Below, piece by piece: positions 35,681 to 43,886 of a stretch of DNA of 64,000 nucleotides. This DNA is from Pseudomonas sp. PICF141. GTDB lineage: Bacteria > Pseudomonadota > Gammaproteobacteria > Pseudomonadales > Pseudomonadaceae. The stretch covers positions 62,001 to 126,000 of the forward strand of contig NZ_MUNM01000076.1 in NCBI RefSeq assembly GCF_002286815.1. Reading direction: 5' to 3'. Made by a program: the position numbers and the translations under genes. Below the pieces are notes generated by a model that saw only the letters and a list, made by a program, of their open reading frames with translations, did not search any database and was not told the origin of the DNA. Every line of letters starts with the position of its first letter. The first letter of the stretch is position 1.

Positions 35681-36892
35681 ATGAACGAACCATCAGCCGG
35701 CCCACTGGCCTGGGTCAATGGCAGCGATGCCCCGGAAAAAACCGCCATCAACCTCGGCTTCATGGCCCTGAGCGACTGCGCCTCAGTGGTGGTCGCGGCC
35801 ACTCAGGGCTTTGCCCAACCCTACGGCCTGACCCTGAACCTCAAGCGCCAATCATCCTGGGCCAACCTGCGGGATAAACTGGTCAGCGGCGAACTCGACG
35901 CCGCCCACAGCCTGTACGGGCTGATTTACGCCGTACACCTGGGCATCGGCGGCATCGCTTCCACTGACATGGCCGTGCTCATGGGCTTGAACCAGAACGG
36001 CCAGAGCATCAACCTTTCCCACGGCTTGCAGGCCCTGGGTGTGACCAGTCCTGAAGCACTCGATCGTCACGTGCACCAAAGTCGCCCAAAACTGACCTTC
36101 GCCCAGACATTTCCTACGGGCACCCACGCCATGTGGCTGTATTACTGGCTCGCGAGTCAGGGCATTCATCCGTTGCAGGATGTCGACAGCGTAGTGGTGC
36201 CGCCGCCGCAAATGGTCGCGCACCTGCAAGCCGGGCGCATCGACGGTTTCTGTGTCGGCGAGCCGTGGGCGGCCAGTGCGGTACAGCAGAACCTCGGGTT
36301 TACGATGGCCACCAGCCAGACCCTGTGGCCTGATCACCCGGAAAAGGTCCTCGGCTGCACCCGCGCCTTTGTCGAGCAATACCCCAATACCGCACGGGCG
36401 CTGGTGATGGCGATCCTCGAAGCCAGCCGATTCATCGAAGCCAGCCAGGAAAATCGCCGCAGCACCGCGCAACTGTTAAGCGCGCCTGAGTATCTGGATG
36501 CACCGCTGGACTGCATCGAACCACGGTTGCGCGGTGACTACGCCGATGGCCTGGGTAATCGCTGGCAAGACCCGCACGCCATGCGTTTTCACGGGGGTGG
36601 CGAGGTGAATTTCCCGTATCTGTCCGACGGCATGTGGTTCATGACCCAGTTCCGGCGCTGGGGTTTGTTGCGTGACGACCCCGATTACCTCGGCGTGGCC
36701 CGTCAGGTCCAGCAACTAGACTTATACGGTGAAGCCGCCACTGCTGTCGGTGTGCCTGCCCGGAGTCAGCCAATGCGCACCAGCCAATTGATCGACGGCA
36801 AAGTCTGGGACGGTTCGGACCCGGCCGGCTATGCCCGCAGCTTCACGCTGCACGCCATGAGCGACAGCGCTCCCCTTCTCGCCAGCCGCTGA
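35681..36892 (+). CDS. nasS: Nitrate sensor NasS
   Basis: The 403-residue protein belongs to the NrtA/CmpA nitrate-binding family (INLGFMALSDCASVVVAATQ, TFPTGTHAMWLYYWLASQGI, GFCVGEPWAASAVQQNLGF) but has no signal peptide or lipobox, and no ABC transporter genes are nearby. This is the pattern of NasS, a cytoplasmic sensor that holds NasT inactive until nitrate or nitrite binds. The ATG at 35681 has GGAAGG ten bases upstream and lies just after the leader terminator; the frame is open upstream through that leader. nasT follows after 15 bases. Confidence 0.92.
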   Translation: MNEPSAGPLAWVNGSDAPEKTAINLGFMALSDCASVVVAATQGFAQPYGLTLNLKRQSSWANLRDKLVSGELDAAHSLYGLIYAVHLGIGGIASTDMAVLMGLNQNGQSINLSHGLQALGVTSPEALDRHVHQSRPKLTFAQTFPTGTHAMWLYYWLASQGIHPLQDVDSVVVPPPQMVAHLQAGRIDGFCVGEPWAASAVQQNLGFTMATSQTLWPDHPEKVLGCTRAFVEQYPNTARALVMAILEASRFIEASQENRRSTAQLLSAPEYLDAPLDCIEPRLRGDYADGLGNRWQDPHAMRFHGGGEVNFPYLSDGMWFMTQFRRWGLLRDDPDYLGVARQVQQLDLYGEAATAVGVPARSQPMRTSQLIDGKVWDGSDPAGYARSFTLHAMSDSAPLLASR

Positions 36893-36907
36893 CAGGAGCC
36901 TGCGAAT

Positions 36908-37483
36908 ATGTTGCGTATCCTGCTGATCAATGACACTGCGAAAAAAGTCGGGCGCCTGAAGGCGGCTCTGACCGAAGCCGGATTCGAGGTCATCGACGAG
37001 TCCGGCCTGACCATTGACCTGCCCGCGCGCGTCGAAACGGTGCGTCCGGACGTGATTTTGATCGATACCGAGTCACCGAGCCGCGATGTGATGGAGCAAG
37101 TAGTGCTGGTGACCCGTGACCAGCCACGGCCGATTGTGATGTTCACCGACGAGCATGACCCCGACGTGATGCGCCGGGCGATCAAGTCCGGCGTCAGTGC
37201 TTACATCGTCGAAGGCATTCACGCACAACGCTTGCAGCCGATTCTCGACGTGGCCATGGCGCGTTTTGAAAGCGACCAGGCCCTGCGTGCGCAATTGCAC
37301 GCCCGCGACCAGCAACTGGCCGAGCGCAAGCGCATCGAACTGGCCAAGGGGCTGCTGATGAAGATGAAGGACTGCAACGAGGAAGAGGCCTACACGCTGA
37401 TGCGCCGCCAGGCCATGAGCCGCCAGCAGAAGCTGATCCAGGTGGCGGAGCAGATCATTGCCATGAGCGAGTTGCTGGGCTGA
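36908..37483 (+). CDS. nasT: ANTAR-domain antiterminator NasT
   Basis: NasT is an RNA-binding antitermination protein. The 191-residue product has an N-terminal receiver-like domain (MLRILLINDTAKKVGRLKAA, with LIDTESP where a phosphorylatable Asp would sit) and a C-terminal ANTAR domain of three helices (about 130-190: ERKRIELAKGLLMKMKDCNE then EEAYTLMRRQAMSRQQKLIQ). NasS is thought to sequester it in the absence of nitrate; free NasT binds paired hexaloop hairpins and prevents termination. Three leaders of that type are present in this locus, including the one before nasS, so the pair likely controls itself as well. A REPIN follows it. Confidence 0.94.
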   Translation: MLRILLINDTAKKVGRLKAALTEAGFEVIDESGLTIDLPARVETVRPDVILIDTESPSRDVMEQVVLVTRDQPRPIVMFTDEHDPDVMRRAIKSGVSAYIVEGIHAQRLQPILDVAMARFESDQALRAQLHARDQQLAERKRIELAKGLLMKMKDCNEEEAYTLMRRQAMSRQQKLIQVAEQIIAMSELLG

Positions 37484-37505
37484 AGCCTTGTGGTGCTTGT
37501 GATGA

Positions 37506-37600
37506 CGCCTTCGCGGGCAGGCCTCGCTCCTACAGGTTTTGTGTCGTTTACAACATCTGAATTCACCACAAAACCCGTAGGAGCGAGGCTTGCCCGCGAA
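37506..37600. repeat. REPIN between nasT and the transporter
   Basis: CGCCTTCGCGGGCAGGCCTC and the inverse GTAGGAGCGAGGCTTGCCCG face each other with one mismatch in the arms. It separates the nasST unit from the next sigma-54 promoter. Confidence 0.88.
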
Positions 37601-37624
37601 TGGCCACAACGCGATCTCACGTGT

Positions 37625-37640
37625 TGGCACAGTTCTCGCT
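37625..37640 (+). promoter_or_regulatory. Sigma-54 promoter of the nitrate transporter unit
   Basis: TGGCACAGTTCTCGCT has TGGCAC and a GC 10 bases after the GG. The -12 half is TCGCT, one base from consensus style. Transcription would start near 37651, just ahead of the leader hairpins. Confidence 0.7.
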
Positions 37641-37656
37641 TAGTAAATCCCTGCAA

Positions 37657-37743
37657 GGTAACCAACGGCGGTTGCCCCACCTACGACAAAGACGTCGCTC
37701 ACCTCATTCGCCCCCGCTGGCGGATCGGGTAGCGGCGTTTTTT
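37657..37743 (+). promoter_or_regulatory. ANTAR (NasT) antitermination leader of the transporter-kinase unit
   Basis: Hairpin one is GGTAACC-AACGGC-GGTTGCC (37657-37676), seven pairs. Hairpin two is CGAC-AAAGAC-GTCG (37684-37697). Both loops obey A1/G4. The terminator pairs CGTCGCT (37693-37699) with AGCGGCG (37731-37737), followed by six T residues, and so competes with hairpin two. Confidence 0.8.
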
Positions 37744-37843
37744 CGTTTTGGCCCCAGAGACCGGGGCTGGTGGTGCGGCCTTAGCGGCGCCCACCTGCAA
37801 GCTCATGACTCCTTCTTGATACGCCTGACAGCTGAGGTGCGCG

Positions 37844-39055
37844 ATGAATTCAAGCTTCTGGAAATCCGGCCATACCCCGACACTGTTCGCAGCCTTCCTC
37901 TATTTCGATCTGAGCTTCATGGTCTGGTACCTGCTCGGCCCTTTGGCGGTACAGATCGCCGCTGATTTGCACCTGACCACCCAGCAGCGCGGTCTGGTAG
38001 TGGCCACGCCGATTCTGGCCGGGGCCGTATTGCGCTTTGCGATGGGCCTGCTGGCTGATCGCCTGTCGCCCAAAACCGCCGGGATCATCGGCCAGGTGAT
38101 CGTCATCTGCGCCCTGTTCGTCGCCTGGAAAGTCGGCATCCACAGTTATGAGCAAGCGCTGTTGCTGGGCCTGTTCCTCGGTATGGCCGGTGCGTCCTTC
38201 GCCGTCGCCCTGCCGCTGGCCTCGCAATGGTACCCGCCGCAGCACCAAGGCAAAGCCATGGGCATCGCCGGTGCCGGTAACTCGGGCACCGTGCTCGCTG
38301 CCTTGATTGCCCCGGTGCTGGCTGCCGCGTTTGGCTGGAGCAACGTGTTCGGCTTCGCCCTGATCCCGTTGGTCCTGACCTTGATCATCTTTGCCTGGGT
38401 GGCCAAAAATGCACCCGAGCGCCCGAAAGCCAAGTCTGTGTCCGACTACTTCAAGGCCTTGGGTGACCGCGACAGCTGGTGGTTCATGTTTTTCTACAGC
38501 GTGACATTCGGCGGTTTCATCGGTCTGGCCAGCGCCCTGCCCGGCTACTTCAACGACCAATACGGCCTGAGCCCGGTGACCGCCGGCTACTACACCGCCG
38601 CTTGTGTGTTTGGTGGCAGCCTGATGCGTCCGCTGGGTGGCGCCCTGGCGGATCGCTTCGGCGGGATTCGCACCTTGCTGGCGATGTACACCGTGGCAGC
38701 GATCTGCATTGCAACGGTAGGTTTCAACCTGCCAAGTTCCTACGCCGCGCTGGCGCTTTTCGTGTGCACTATGCTCGGTTTGGGTGCAGGCAACGGTGCC
38801 GTATTCCAGTTGGTCCCGCAGCGTTTTCGTCGGGAGATCGGTGTGATGACCGGGTTGATCGGCATGGCCGGCGGCATTGGCGGCTTCGCACTGGCAGCCG
38901 GGATGGGCGCGATCAAGCAAAGCACCGGCAGCTATCAACTGGCCTTGTGGTTGTTCGCCAGCCTTGGCGTGCTTGCCTGGTTCGGTCTGCACGGCGTGAA
39001 ACGTCGCTGGAGAACCACGTGGGGTTCGGCAGCCGTCACCGCTGCACGGGTTTGA
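37844..39055 (+). CDS. nasA: Nitrate/nitrite MFS transporter (NarK/NasA family)
   Basis: The 403-residue protein has twelve hydrophobic segments and the family's nitrate signature, GIAGAGNSGTVL (about 143-154), plus its C-terminal half counterpart GLIGMAGGIGGF. The MFS loop motif GLLADRLSPK follows helix two. It imports nitrate across the inner membrane for assimilation; nitrite export is less likely given the neighbours. It is downstream of a sigma-54 promoter and a NasT-type leader, and the PP2C/kinase gene follows after seven bases. I use the Pseudomonas name nasA; related genes are called narK or nasA in other species. Confidence 0.9.
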   Translation: MNSSFWKSGHTPTLFAAFLYFDLSFMVWYLLGPLAVQIAADLHLTTQQRGLVVATPILAGAVLRFAMGLLADRLSPKTAGIIGQVIVICALFVAWKVGIHSYEQALLLGLFLGMAGASFAVALPLASQWYPPQHQGKAMGIAGAGNSGTVLAALIAPVLAAAFGWSNVFGFALIPLVLTLIIFAWVAKNAPERPKAKSVSDYFKALGDRDSWWFMFFYSVTFGGFIGLASALPGYFNDQYGLSPVTAGYYTAACVFGGSLMRPLGGALADRFGGIRTLLAMYTVAAICIATVGFNLPSSYAALALFVCTMLGLGAGNGAVFQLVPQRFRREIGVMTGLIGMAGGIGGFALAAGMGAIKQSTGSYQLALWLFASLGVLAWFGLHGVKRRWRTTWGSAAVTAARV

Positions 39056-39062
39056 GGACTGA

Positions 39063-40733
39063 ATGAGCCTGCAACTGAGTTTTGCCGAACACAGCGCCAT
39101 CGGCCCCCGCGAGGAGAACCAGGACGCTGTGCGCCTGGTCACTCCGGCCCCGGCGCTGGCGGCGAGCAAGGGTTACTTGTTCGCCATCGCCGACGGCGTC
39201 AGCCAATGCGCCGATGGCGGGCTCGCGGCCCGCTCGACCTTGCAGGCCCTGGCGCTGGACTACTACGCCACCCCTGAAACCTGGGGCGTCGCCCAGGCAC
39301 TCGATCGTCTGCTACTGGCGCAAAATCGCTGGTTGCAGGCCAACGGCGGTGGGCAACCGCTGCTGACCACGGTCAGTGCCCTGGTCATACGCGGCAGGCG
39401 TTTCACGCTGGCTCATGTGGGCGATTGCCGGGTTTATCGCTGGCACGCCGACACGCTGCAACGGGTAAGTGAAGATCACGTCTGGGACCAGCCGGGCATG
39501 CAGCATGTGCTCAAACGGGCCCTTGGGCTGGATCAACACCTGGTACTGGACTTTCTCGATGGGGAACTGCGCCTGAACGAGAGTTTCGTGCTGCTCAGCG
39601 ACGGCATCTGGGCCGTGCTGGGCGACACGGCCATTGCGGCGATTCTGCGCGATCAACCCGACCTGAACAGTGCCGCGCAGACTCTGGTCAGCGCCGCACA
39701 CCTGGCTGGCAGTCAGGACAACGCCAGCGCTCTGCTGGTGCGGGTCGATGCCCTCGGTGAAACCAGCATTGGCGACGCACTGATTCATCTGCAGCAATGG
39801 CCACTCCCGCCTGCGCTGAAGCCGGGCCAGACGTTCGAAGGCTGGCAGGTCGAAGGGATCCTAGGCCAGAGCCAGCAATCGCTGCTCTACCGGGTGCGCG
39901 ATGCACAACAACAGCCCTGGCTGCTGAAAACCTTGCCCGGTGCGCTGCGCGACGATCATCAGGCCGGGCAGGCGTTGTTGTCGGAGGAATGGTTTCTCAA
40001 ACGTGTGGCCGGGCGGCATTTTCCTGAAGTCCATGCCGCCAGTCAGCGTCAGCATTTGTACTACGTGATGCGGGAATACTCCGGATCGACCTTGGCTGAG
40101 CTGCATGAACGGGTCGCAACGCTGCCATTGGCTCAATGGCTGGACCTGGCCGAACGTTTGTTGCGGGCCATCGGCATACTGCATCGACGGCAGATTCTGC
40201 ATCGCGATATCAAACCGGAGAACCTGCTGCTGGGGGACGACGGTGAGCTGCGCCTGCTGGATTTCGGCCTCGCCTACTGTCCCGGGCTGTCCGAAGATCA
40301 AGCTTGCGCCCTGCCCGGAACGCCCAGTTATATCGCCCCGGAAGCTTTTCGAGGCGACCCTCCTACGCCACAACAGGATTTGTATGCGGTCGGCGTGACC
40401 TTGTATTACCTGCTGACCGGGCATTATCCCTACGGCGAAATCGAAGCATTCCAGCGCCCACGGTTTGGTGCACCTGTCAGCGCCAGTCGCTACCGACCCG
40501 ACCTGCCGGAATGGATCGCGCAAAGTCTGGAGCGCGCAGTGGCAGCGGCTCCGGACCAGCGCTTTGAAACGGCGGAAGAATGGTTGTTGCTACTGGAACA
40601 GGGAGAACGTCGCAGTTTGAGCGTGCGCCCCAGGCCGTTGCTGGAGCGCGAACCGCTGAAAGTCTGGCGGACGTTGGCGCTGGTGTCGTTGCTGGTGAAT
40701 CTGGTGCTGCTGTTTTTGCTGTTTCATGGTTAA
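39063..40733 (+). CDS. Bifunctional PP2C phosphatase / Ser-Thr protein kinase fusion
   Basis: Residues 1-235 form a PP2C-type phosphatase with metal-binding Asp in ENQDAV (D21), IADGVS (D44), LSDGIW (D180) and SQDNAS (D219). Residues about 255-510 form a Hanks-type kinase with HRDIKPENLL (380-389), DFG (400-402) and APE (425-427). The kinase glycine loop is weak (GQSQQSLLYRV instead of GxGxxG), while the ATP-site Lys is present (K289). A single membrane helix ends the protein (about 535-553), so both enzymes face the cytoplasm. It lies seven bases after the transporter and is surely co-transcribed. Its substrate and role in nitrate use are not known to me. Confidence 0.9.
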   Translation: MSLQLSFAEHSAIGPREENQDAVRLVTPAPALAASKGYLFAIADGVSQCADGGLAARSTLQALALDYYATPETWGVAQALDRLLLAQNRWLQANGGGQPLLTTVSALVIRGRRFTLAHVGDCRVYRWHADTLQRVSEDHVWDQPGMQHVLKRALGLDQHLVLDFLDGELRLNESFVLLSDGIWAVLGDTAIAAILRDQPDLNSAAQTLVSAAHLAGSQDNASALLVRVDALGETSIGDALIHLQQWPLPPALKPGQTFEGWQVEGILGQSQQSLLYRVRDAQQQPWLLKTLPGALRDDHQAGQALLSEEWFLKRVAGRHFPEVHAASQRQHLYYVMREYSGSTLAELHERVATLPLAQWLDLAERLLRAIGILHRRQILHRDIKPENLLLGDDGELRLLDFGLAYCPGLSEDQACALPGTPSYIAPEAFRGDPPTPQQDLYAVGVTLYYLLTGHYPYGEIEAFQRPRFGAPVSASRYRPDLPEWIAQSLERAVAAAPDQRFETAEEWLLLLEQGERRSLSVRPRPLLEREPLKVWRTLALVSLLVNLVLLFLLFHG

Positions 40734-40822
40734 AAGATCAAAAGATCGCAGCCTTCGACAGCTCCTACGGGTGCCCACGATCTCCTGTTGGAGCTGGCGA
40801 AGCCTGCGATCTTTTGATCTTT
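40733..40822. terminator. Inverted repeat acting as terminator after the kinase gene
   Basis: AAAGATCAAAAGATCGCAG faces CTGCGATCTTTTGATCTTT across the element, with GACAGCTCC/GGAGCTGGC-type inner pairing and a final T run. It belongs to the GATCGCAGCC repeat family and starts in the last codons of the kinase gene. Confidence 0.75.
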
Positions 40823-40915
40823 TTCTGCTTCAAAACCGGGCATCGCGCCTTGAACCGGTGCACGCAAACACCTTTTACCGCGCCAAGAGCCCATAAATTG
40901 CGCATTTGTGCGACT

Positions 40916-40931
40916 TGGCACAACCACTGCA
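40916..40931 (+). promoter_or_regulatory. Sigma-54 promoter of nirB
   Basis: TGGCACAACCACTGCA has a consensus -24 half and TGCA at -12, with 10 bases between GG and GC. Transcription would start near 40942, about 20 bases before the first leader hairpin. Confidence 0.78.
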
Positions 40932-40960
40932 TTACCTTTCCCAACATACATAAAGCCCAA

Positions 40961-41047
40961 CCTTCAACGTAGAAGGCTGCGCTGCCCGAGAGAACGGGAC
41001 AAGGACAAAGGCGTCCTCGCTAGTTAACTGGCGGGACGCCTTTTTTT
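40961..41047 (+). promoter_or_regulatory. ANTAR (NasT) antitermination leader of nirB with three hexaloop hairpins
   Basis: Three hairpins in series have six-base loops with A1 and G4: CCTTC-AACGTA-GAAGG (40961-40976), CCCG-AGAGAA-CGGG (40985-40998) and AGGAC-AAAGGC-GTCCT (41002-41017). The terminator pairs AAAGGCGTCC (41007-41016) with GGACGCCTTT (41034-41043), with seven T residues, and excludes the third hairpin. Two hairpins are the usual number, so the first one is extra. Confidence 0.78.
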
Positions 41048-41118
41048 GTTTGCGCAAAATTTGTCGAGCAAGGCCTGAATGCCCTGATGAGGCAGGCCCG
41101 AGCTCCCCGGAGAACCTG

Positions 41119-43572
41119 ATGAAAAAACTAAAACTGGTGATGATCGGCAATGGCATGGCCGGGGTTCGTACCCTGGAAGAACTGCTCAAGCTGAGTAATG
41201 AGCTGTACGACATCACGGTCTTCGGTGCCGAACCCCATACCAACTACAACCGCATCCTGCTGTCGCCTGTATTGGCCGGCGAACAGACCTTCGAAGAGAT
41301 CGTGCTCAACGATCTGGACTGGTACCTGGAAAACAACATCAAGCTGCTGCTCAACCGCAAAGTGGTAGAGATCGACCGGGTCAAACGCCGGGTCATCGCC
41401 GAAGACGGCACCGAGGCCGAATACGACCGCCTGCTGATTGCCACCGGTTCGACGCCATTCATCCTGCCGATCCCCGGCAATACCTTGCAGGGCGTGATCG
41501 GTTACCGCGACATTGCCGACACCCAGGCGATGATCGACACCGCCAAGACCCACAAGCATGCCGTGGTCATCGGCGGCGGCCTGCTGGGCCTTGAAGCCGC
41601 CAACGGCCTGATGCTGCGCGGCATGCACGTCACCGTGGTGCACATCGGCGAGTGGCTGCTGGAACGGCAACTGGACAAAACCAGCGGCCAACTCCTGCAA
41701 ACCGCCCTGGAAGCTCGTGGCCTGCATTTCCGCCTGTGCGAACAAACCCAGGCCCTGCACGACGCTGGCAATGGCCGGGTCGGCTCGGTTGAGTTCAAGA
41801 ACGGCGACATCATCCCCGCGGACCTGGTGGTAATGGCCGCCGGTATTCGCCCCAACACCGAGCTCGCGGAAAAATCCGGCATCCCGTGCAACCGTGGGAT
41901 TCTGGTCAACGACACGATGCAAACCTACGACCCACGGGTCTACGCCATCGGCGAATGTGCCAGTCACCGTGGCATCGCCTATGGCCTGGTGGCGCCGCTG
42001 TTCGAACAGGCCAAGGTCTGCGCCAACCACCTTGCCCAACTGGGTTTCGCCTCCTACAAGGGTTCGGTGACATCGACCAAATTGAAAGTCACCGGCATCG
42101 ACCTGTTTTCCGCCGGCGACTTCATGGGCGGCGAAGGCACCGAGACCATCACCCTCTCCGACCCGATCGGCGGGGTCTACAAAAAACTGGTGATCAAGGA
42201 TGACGTGCTGGTCGGCGCCTGTCTGTACGGCGATACGGCAGATGGCGGTTGGTATTTCCGGCAGATCCGTGAGAACCATGCCATCGGCGAGATCCGCGAT
42301 CACCTGATGTTCGGCGAAAACGCCTTGGGCGACGTAGGACATCAGGGCCAGGACAAAGCCATGAGCATGGCCGACACCGCCGAAGTCTGCGGCTGCAATG
42401 GCGTATGCAAAGGCACCATCGTCAAGGCCATCCAGGAACATGGCCTGTTCAGCGTCGATGACGTGAAAAAACATACCAAAGCTGCCAGTTCTTGCGGCTC
42501 CTGCGCCGGCCTCGTCGAGCAGATCCTGATCAATACCGTGGGCGGCGCGGCAGACGTCAAACCGAAAAGCGAGAAAGCCATTTGCGGTTGCAGCGATCTC
42601 AACCACGGGCAAATCCGCCAGGCCATCCGCGACCAGCATCTGCTGACCATCGCCGGCACCATGAGCTACCTGAACTGGCGCACCCCGAACGGTTGCGCCA
42701 CGTGCCGCCCGGCGCTCAACTACTACCTGATTTCCACTTGGCCGGGCGAAGCCAAGGACGATCCACAATCGCGCCTGATCAACGAACGCGCCCACGCCAA
42801 CATTCAGAAAGACGGCACTTACTCTGTCGTCCCGCGGATGTGGGGCGGTGTGACCAATCCTTCGGAGCTGCGGCGCATTGCCGACGTGGCCGACAAGTAC
42901 AACGTGCCGATGGTCAAGGTCACCGGCGGCCAGCGCATCGACTTGCTGGGGATCAAAAAGCAGGACCTGCCGGGCGTATGGAAAGACCTGGACATGGCGT
43001 CCGGCCACGCCTACGGCAAATCCATCCGTACCGTAAAAACCTGTGTCGGCAGCGAGTTCTGCCGCTTCGGCACCCAGAACTCCACGCAACTGGGCATCGA
43101 GCTTGAGCACGACCTGTTCAACATGTGGTCGCCGCACAAAGTGAAGCTGGCCGTCTCCGGTTGCCCACGCAACTGTTCGGAAGCGGGCATCAAGGATGTG
43201 GGAATTATCGGCGTGGACTCCGGCTGGGAGATGTACATCGGCGGCAACGGCGGGATCAAAACCGAAGTCGCGGAATTCTTCGTCAAACTGAAAACCGCCG
43301 AGGAAGTTCGCGAATACAACGGCGCGTTCCTGCAGCTGTACCGCGAAGAAGCCTTCTATCTCGAGCGCACCGTGCATTACCTGCAACGGGTCGGCATGGA
43401 ACACATCAAGAAAGCCGTGCTGGAAGACCCGCAGCGGCGCAAGGCATTGAACGATCGCCTGCAATTCTCTCTGTCGTTCGAGCAGGACCCTTGGAAAGAA
43501 CGCCTTGAGCAGCCGCTGTTGAAAAAAGAATTCGAGGTCATTCCCGTGAAGAACCTGGAGGTGCAGGCATGA
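41119..43572 (+). CDS. nirB: Assimilatory nitrite reductase, large subunit
   Basis: NirB reduces nitrite to ammonium with NAD(P)H. The 817-residue protein has an N-terminal FAD/NAD oxidoreductase part (VMIGNGMAGVRTLEELL; VIGGGLLGLEAANGLMLRGM), two BFD-like [2Fe-2S] motifs (CGCNGVCKG...CGSCAG and CGCSDLN...CATCRP), a sulfite/nitrite reductase ferredoxin-like domain and the siroheme/4Fe-4S ligands in CVGSEFCRFG and SGCPRNCSEAG. I start it at 41119 (MKKLKLVMIG) with CCGGAGA just upstream. Upstream frame to 41050 lies within the leader. It overlaps nirD by four bases (ATGA). Confidence 0.96.
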   Translation: MKKLKLVMIGNGMAGVRTLEELLKLSNELYDITVFGAEPHTNYNRILLSPVLAGEQTFEEIVLNDLDWYLENNIKLLLNRKVVEIDRVKRRVIAEDGTEAEYDRLLIATGSTPFILPIPGNTLQGVIGYRDIADTQAMIDTAKTHKHAVVIGGGLLGLEAANGLMLRGMHVTVVHIGEWLLERQLDKTSGQLLQTALEARGLHFRLCEQTQALHDAGNGRVGSVEFKNGDIIPADLVVMAAGIRPNTELAEKSGIPCNRGILVNDTMQTYDPRVYAIGECASHRGIAYGLVAPLFEQAKVCANHLAQLGFASYKGSVTSTKLKVTGIDLFSAGDFMGGEGTETITLSDPIGGVYKKLVIKDDVLVGACLYGDTADGGWYFRQIRENHAIGEIRDHLMFGENALGDVGHQGQDKAMSMADTAEVCGCNGVCKGTIVKAIQEHGLFSVDDVKKHTKAASSCGSCAGLVEQILINTVGGAADVKPKSEKAICGCSDLNHGQIRQAIRDQHLLTIAGTMSYLNWRTPNGCATCRPALNYYLISTWPGEAKDDPQSRLINERAHANIQKDGTYSVVPRMWGGVTNPSELRRIADVADKYNVPMVKVTGGQRIDLLGIKKQDLPGVWKDLDMASGHAYGKSIRTVKTCVGSEFCRFGTQNSTQLGIELEHDLFNMWSPHKVKLAVSGCPRNCSEAGIKDVGIIGVDSGWEMYIGGNGGIKTEVAEFFVKLKTAEEVREYNGAFLQLYREEAFYLERTVHYLQRVGMEHIKKAVLEDPQRRKALNDRLQFSLSFEQDPWKERLEQPLLKKEFEVIPVKNLEVQA

Positions 43573-43886
43573 ACTGGCTGGATATCTGCGCACTGGAAGA
43601 AATCAACACGCTTGGCTCGCGGATCATCGCGGGGCCGAAAGGCGACATCGCGATTTTTCGTACAAGCGACGATGAGGTTTTCGCCCTCGACGATCGCTGT
43701 CCACACAAGGGTGGGCCATTGTCCCAGGGTTTGATCTACGGCAAACGAGTGGCCTGCCCGTTGCACAACTGGCAGATCGATCTGGAGACCGGCGAGGCCC
43801 TGGCCCCGGATATCGGCTGCGCCCACCATCATTCGGCACGGGTCGAGAACGGCCGGGTGCTGCTGGCTCTACGGGAAGCAAGCTGA
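43569..43886 (+). CDS. nirD: Nitrite reductase small subunit (Rieske-like)
   Basis: NirD is the 105-residue small partner of NirB. It has the Rieske fold with a full [2Fe-2S] ligand set: C44-P-H46 and C63-P-L-H66 (DRCPHKG; ACPLHNWQ). Many NirD proteins have lost these ligands, so the small subunit here probably carries a real cluster. Its start overlaps the nirB stop and its own stop overlaps the start of the nitrate reductase gene, so the three genes are tightly coupled in translation. Confidence 0.94.
   Translation: MNWLDICALEEINTLGSRIIAGPKGDIAIFRTSDDEVFALDDRCPHKGGPLSQGLIYGKRVACPLHNWQIDLETGEALAPDIGCAHHHSARVENGRVLLALREAS

Noticed and set aside
40733-40822. Possible small RNA from the long hairpin after the kinase gene
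   Set aside because: The sequence is a member of a dispersed repeat family and is better explained as repeat plus terminator.
41128-43593. 821-residue minus-strand frame opposite nirB
   Set aside because: Antisense shadow; nirB has all cofactor motifs.
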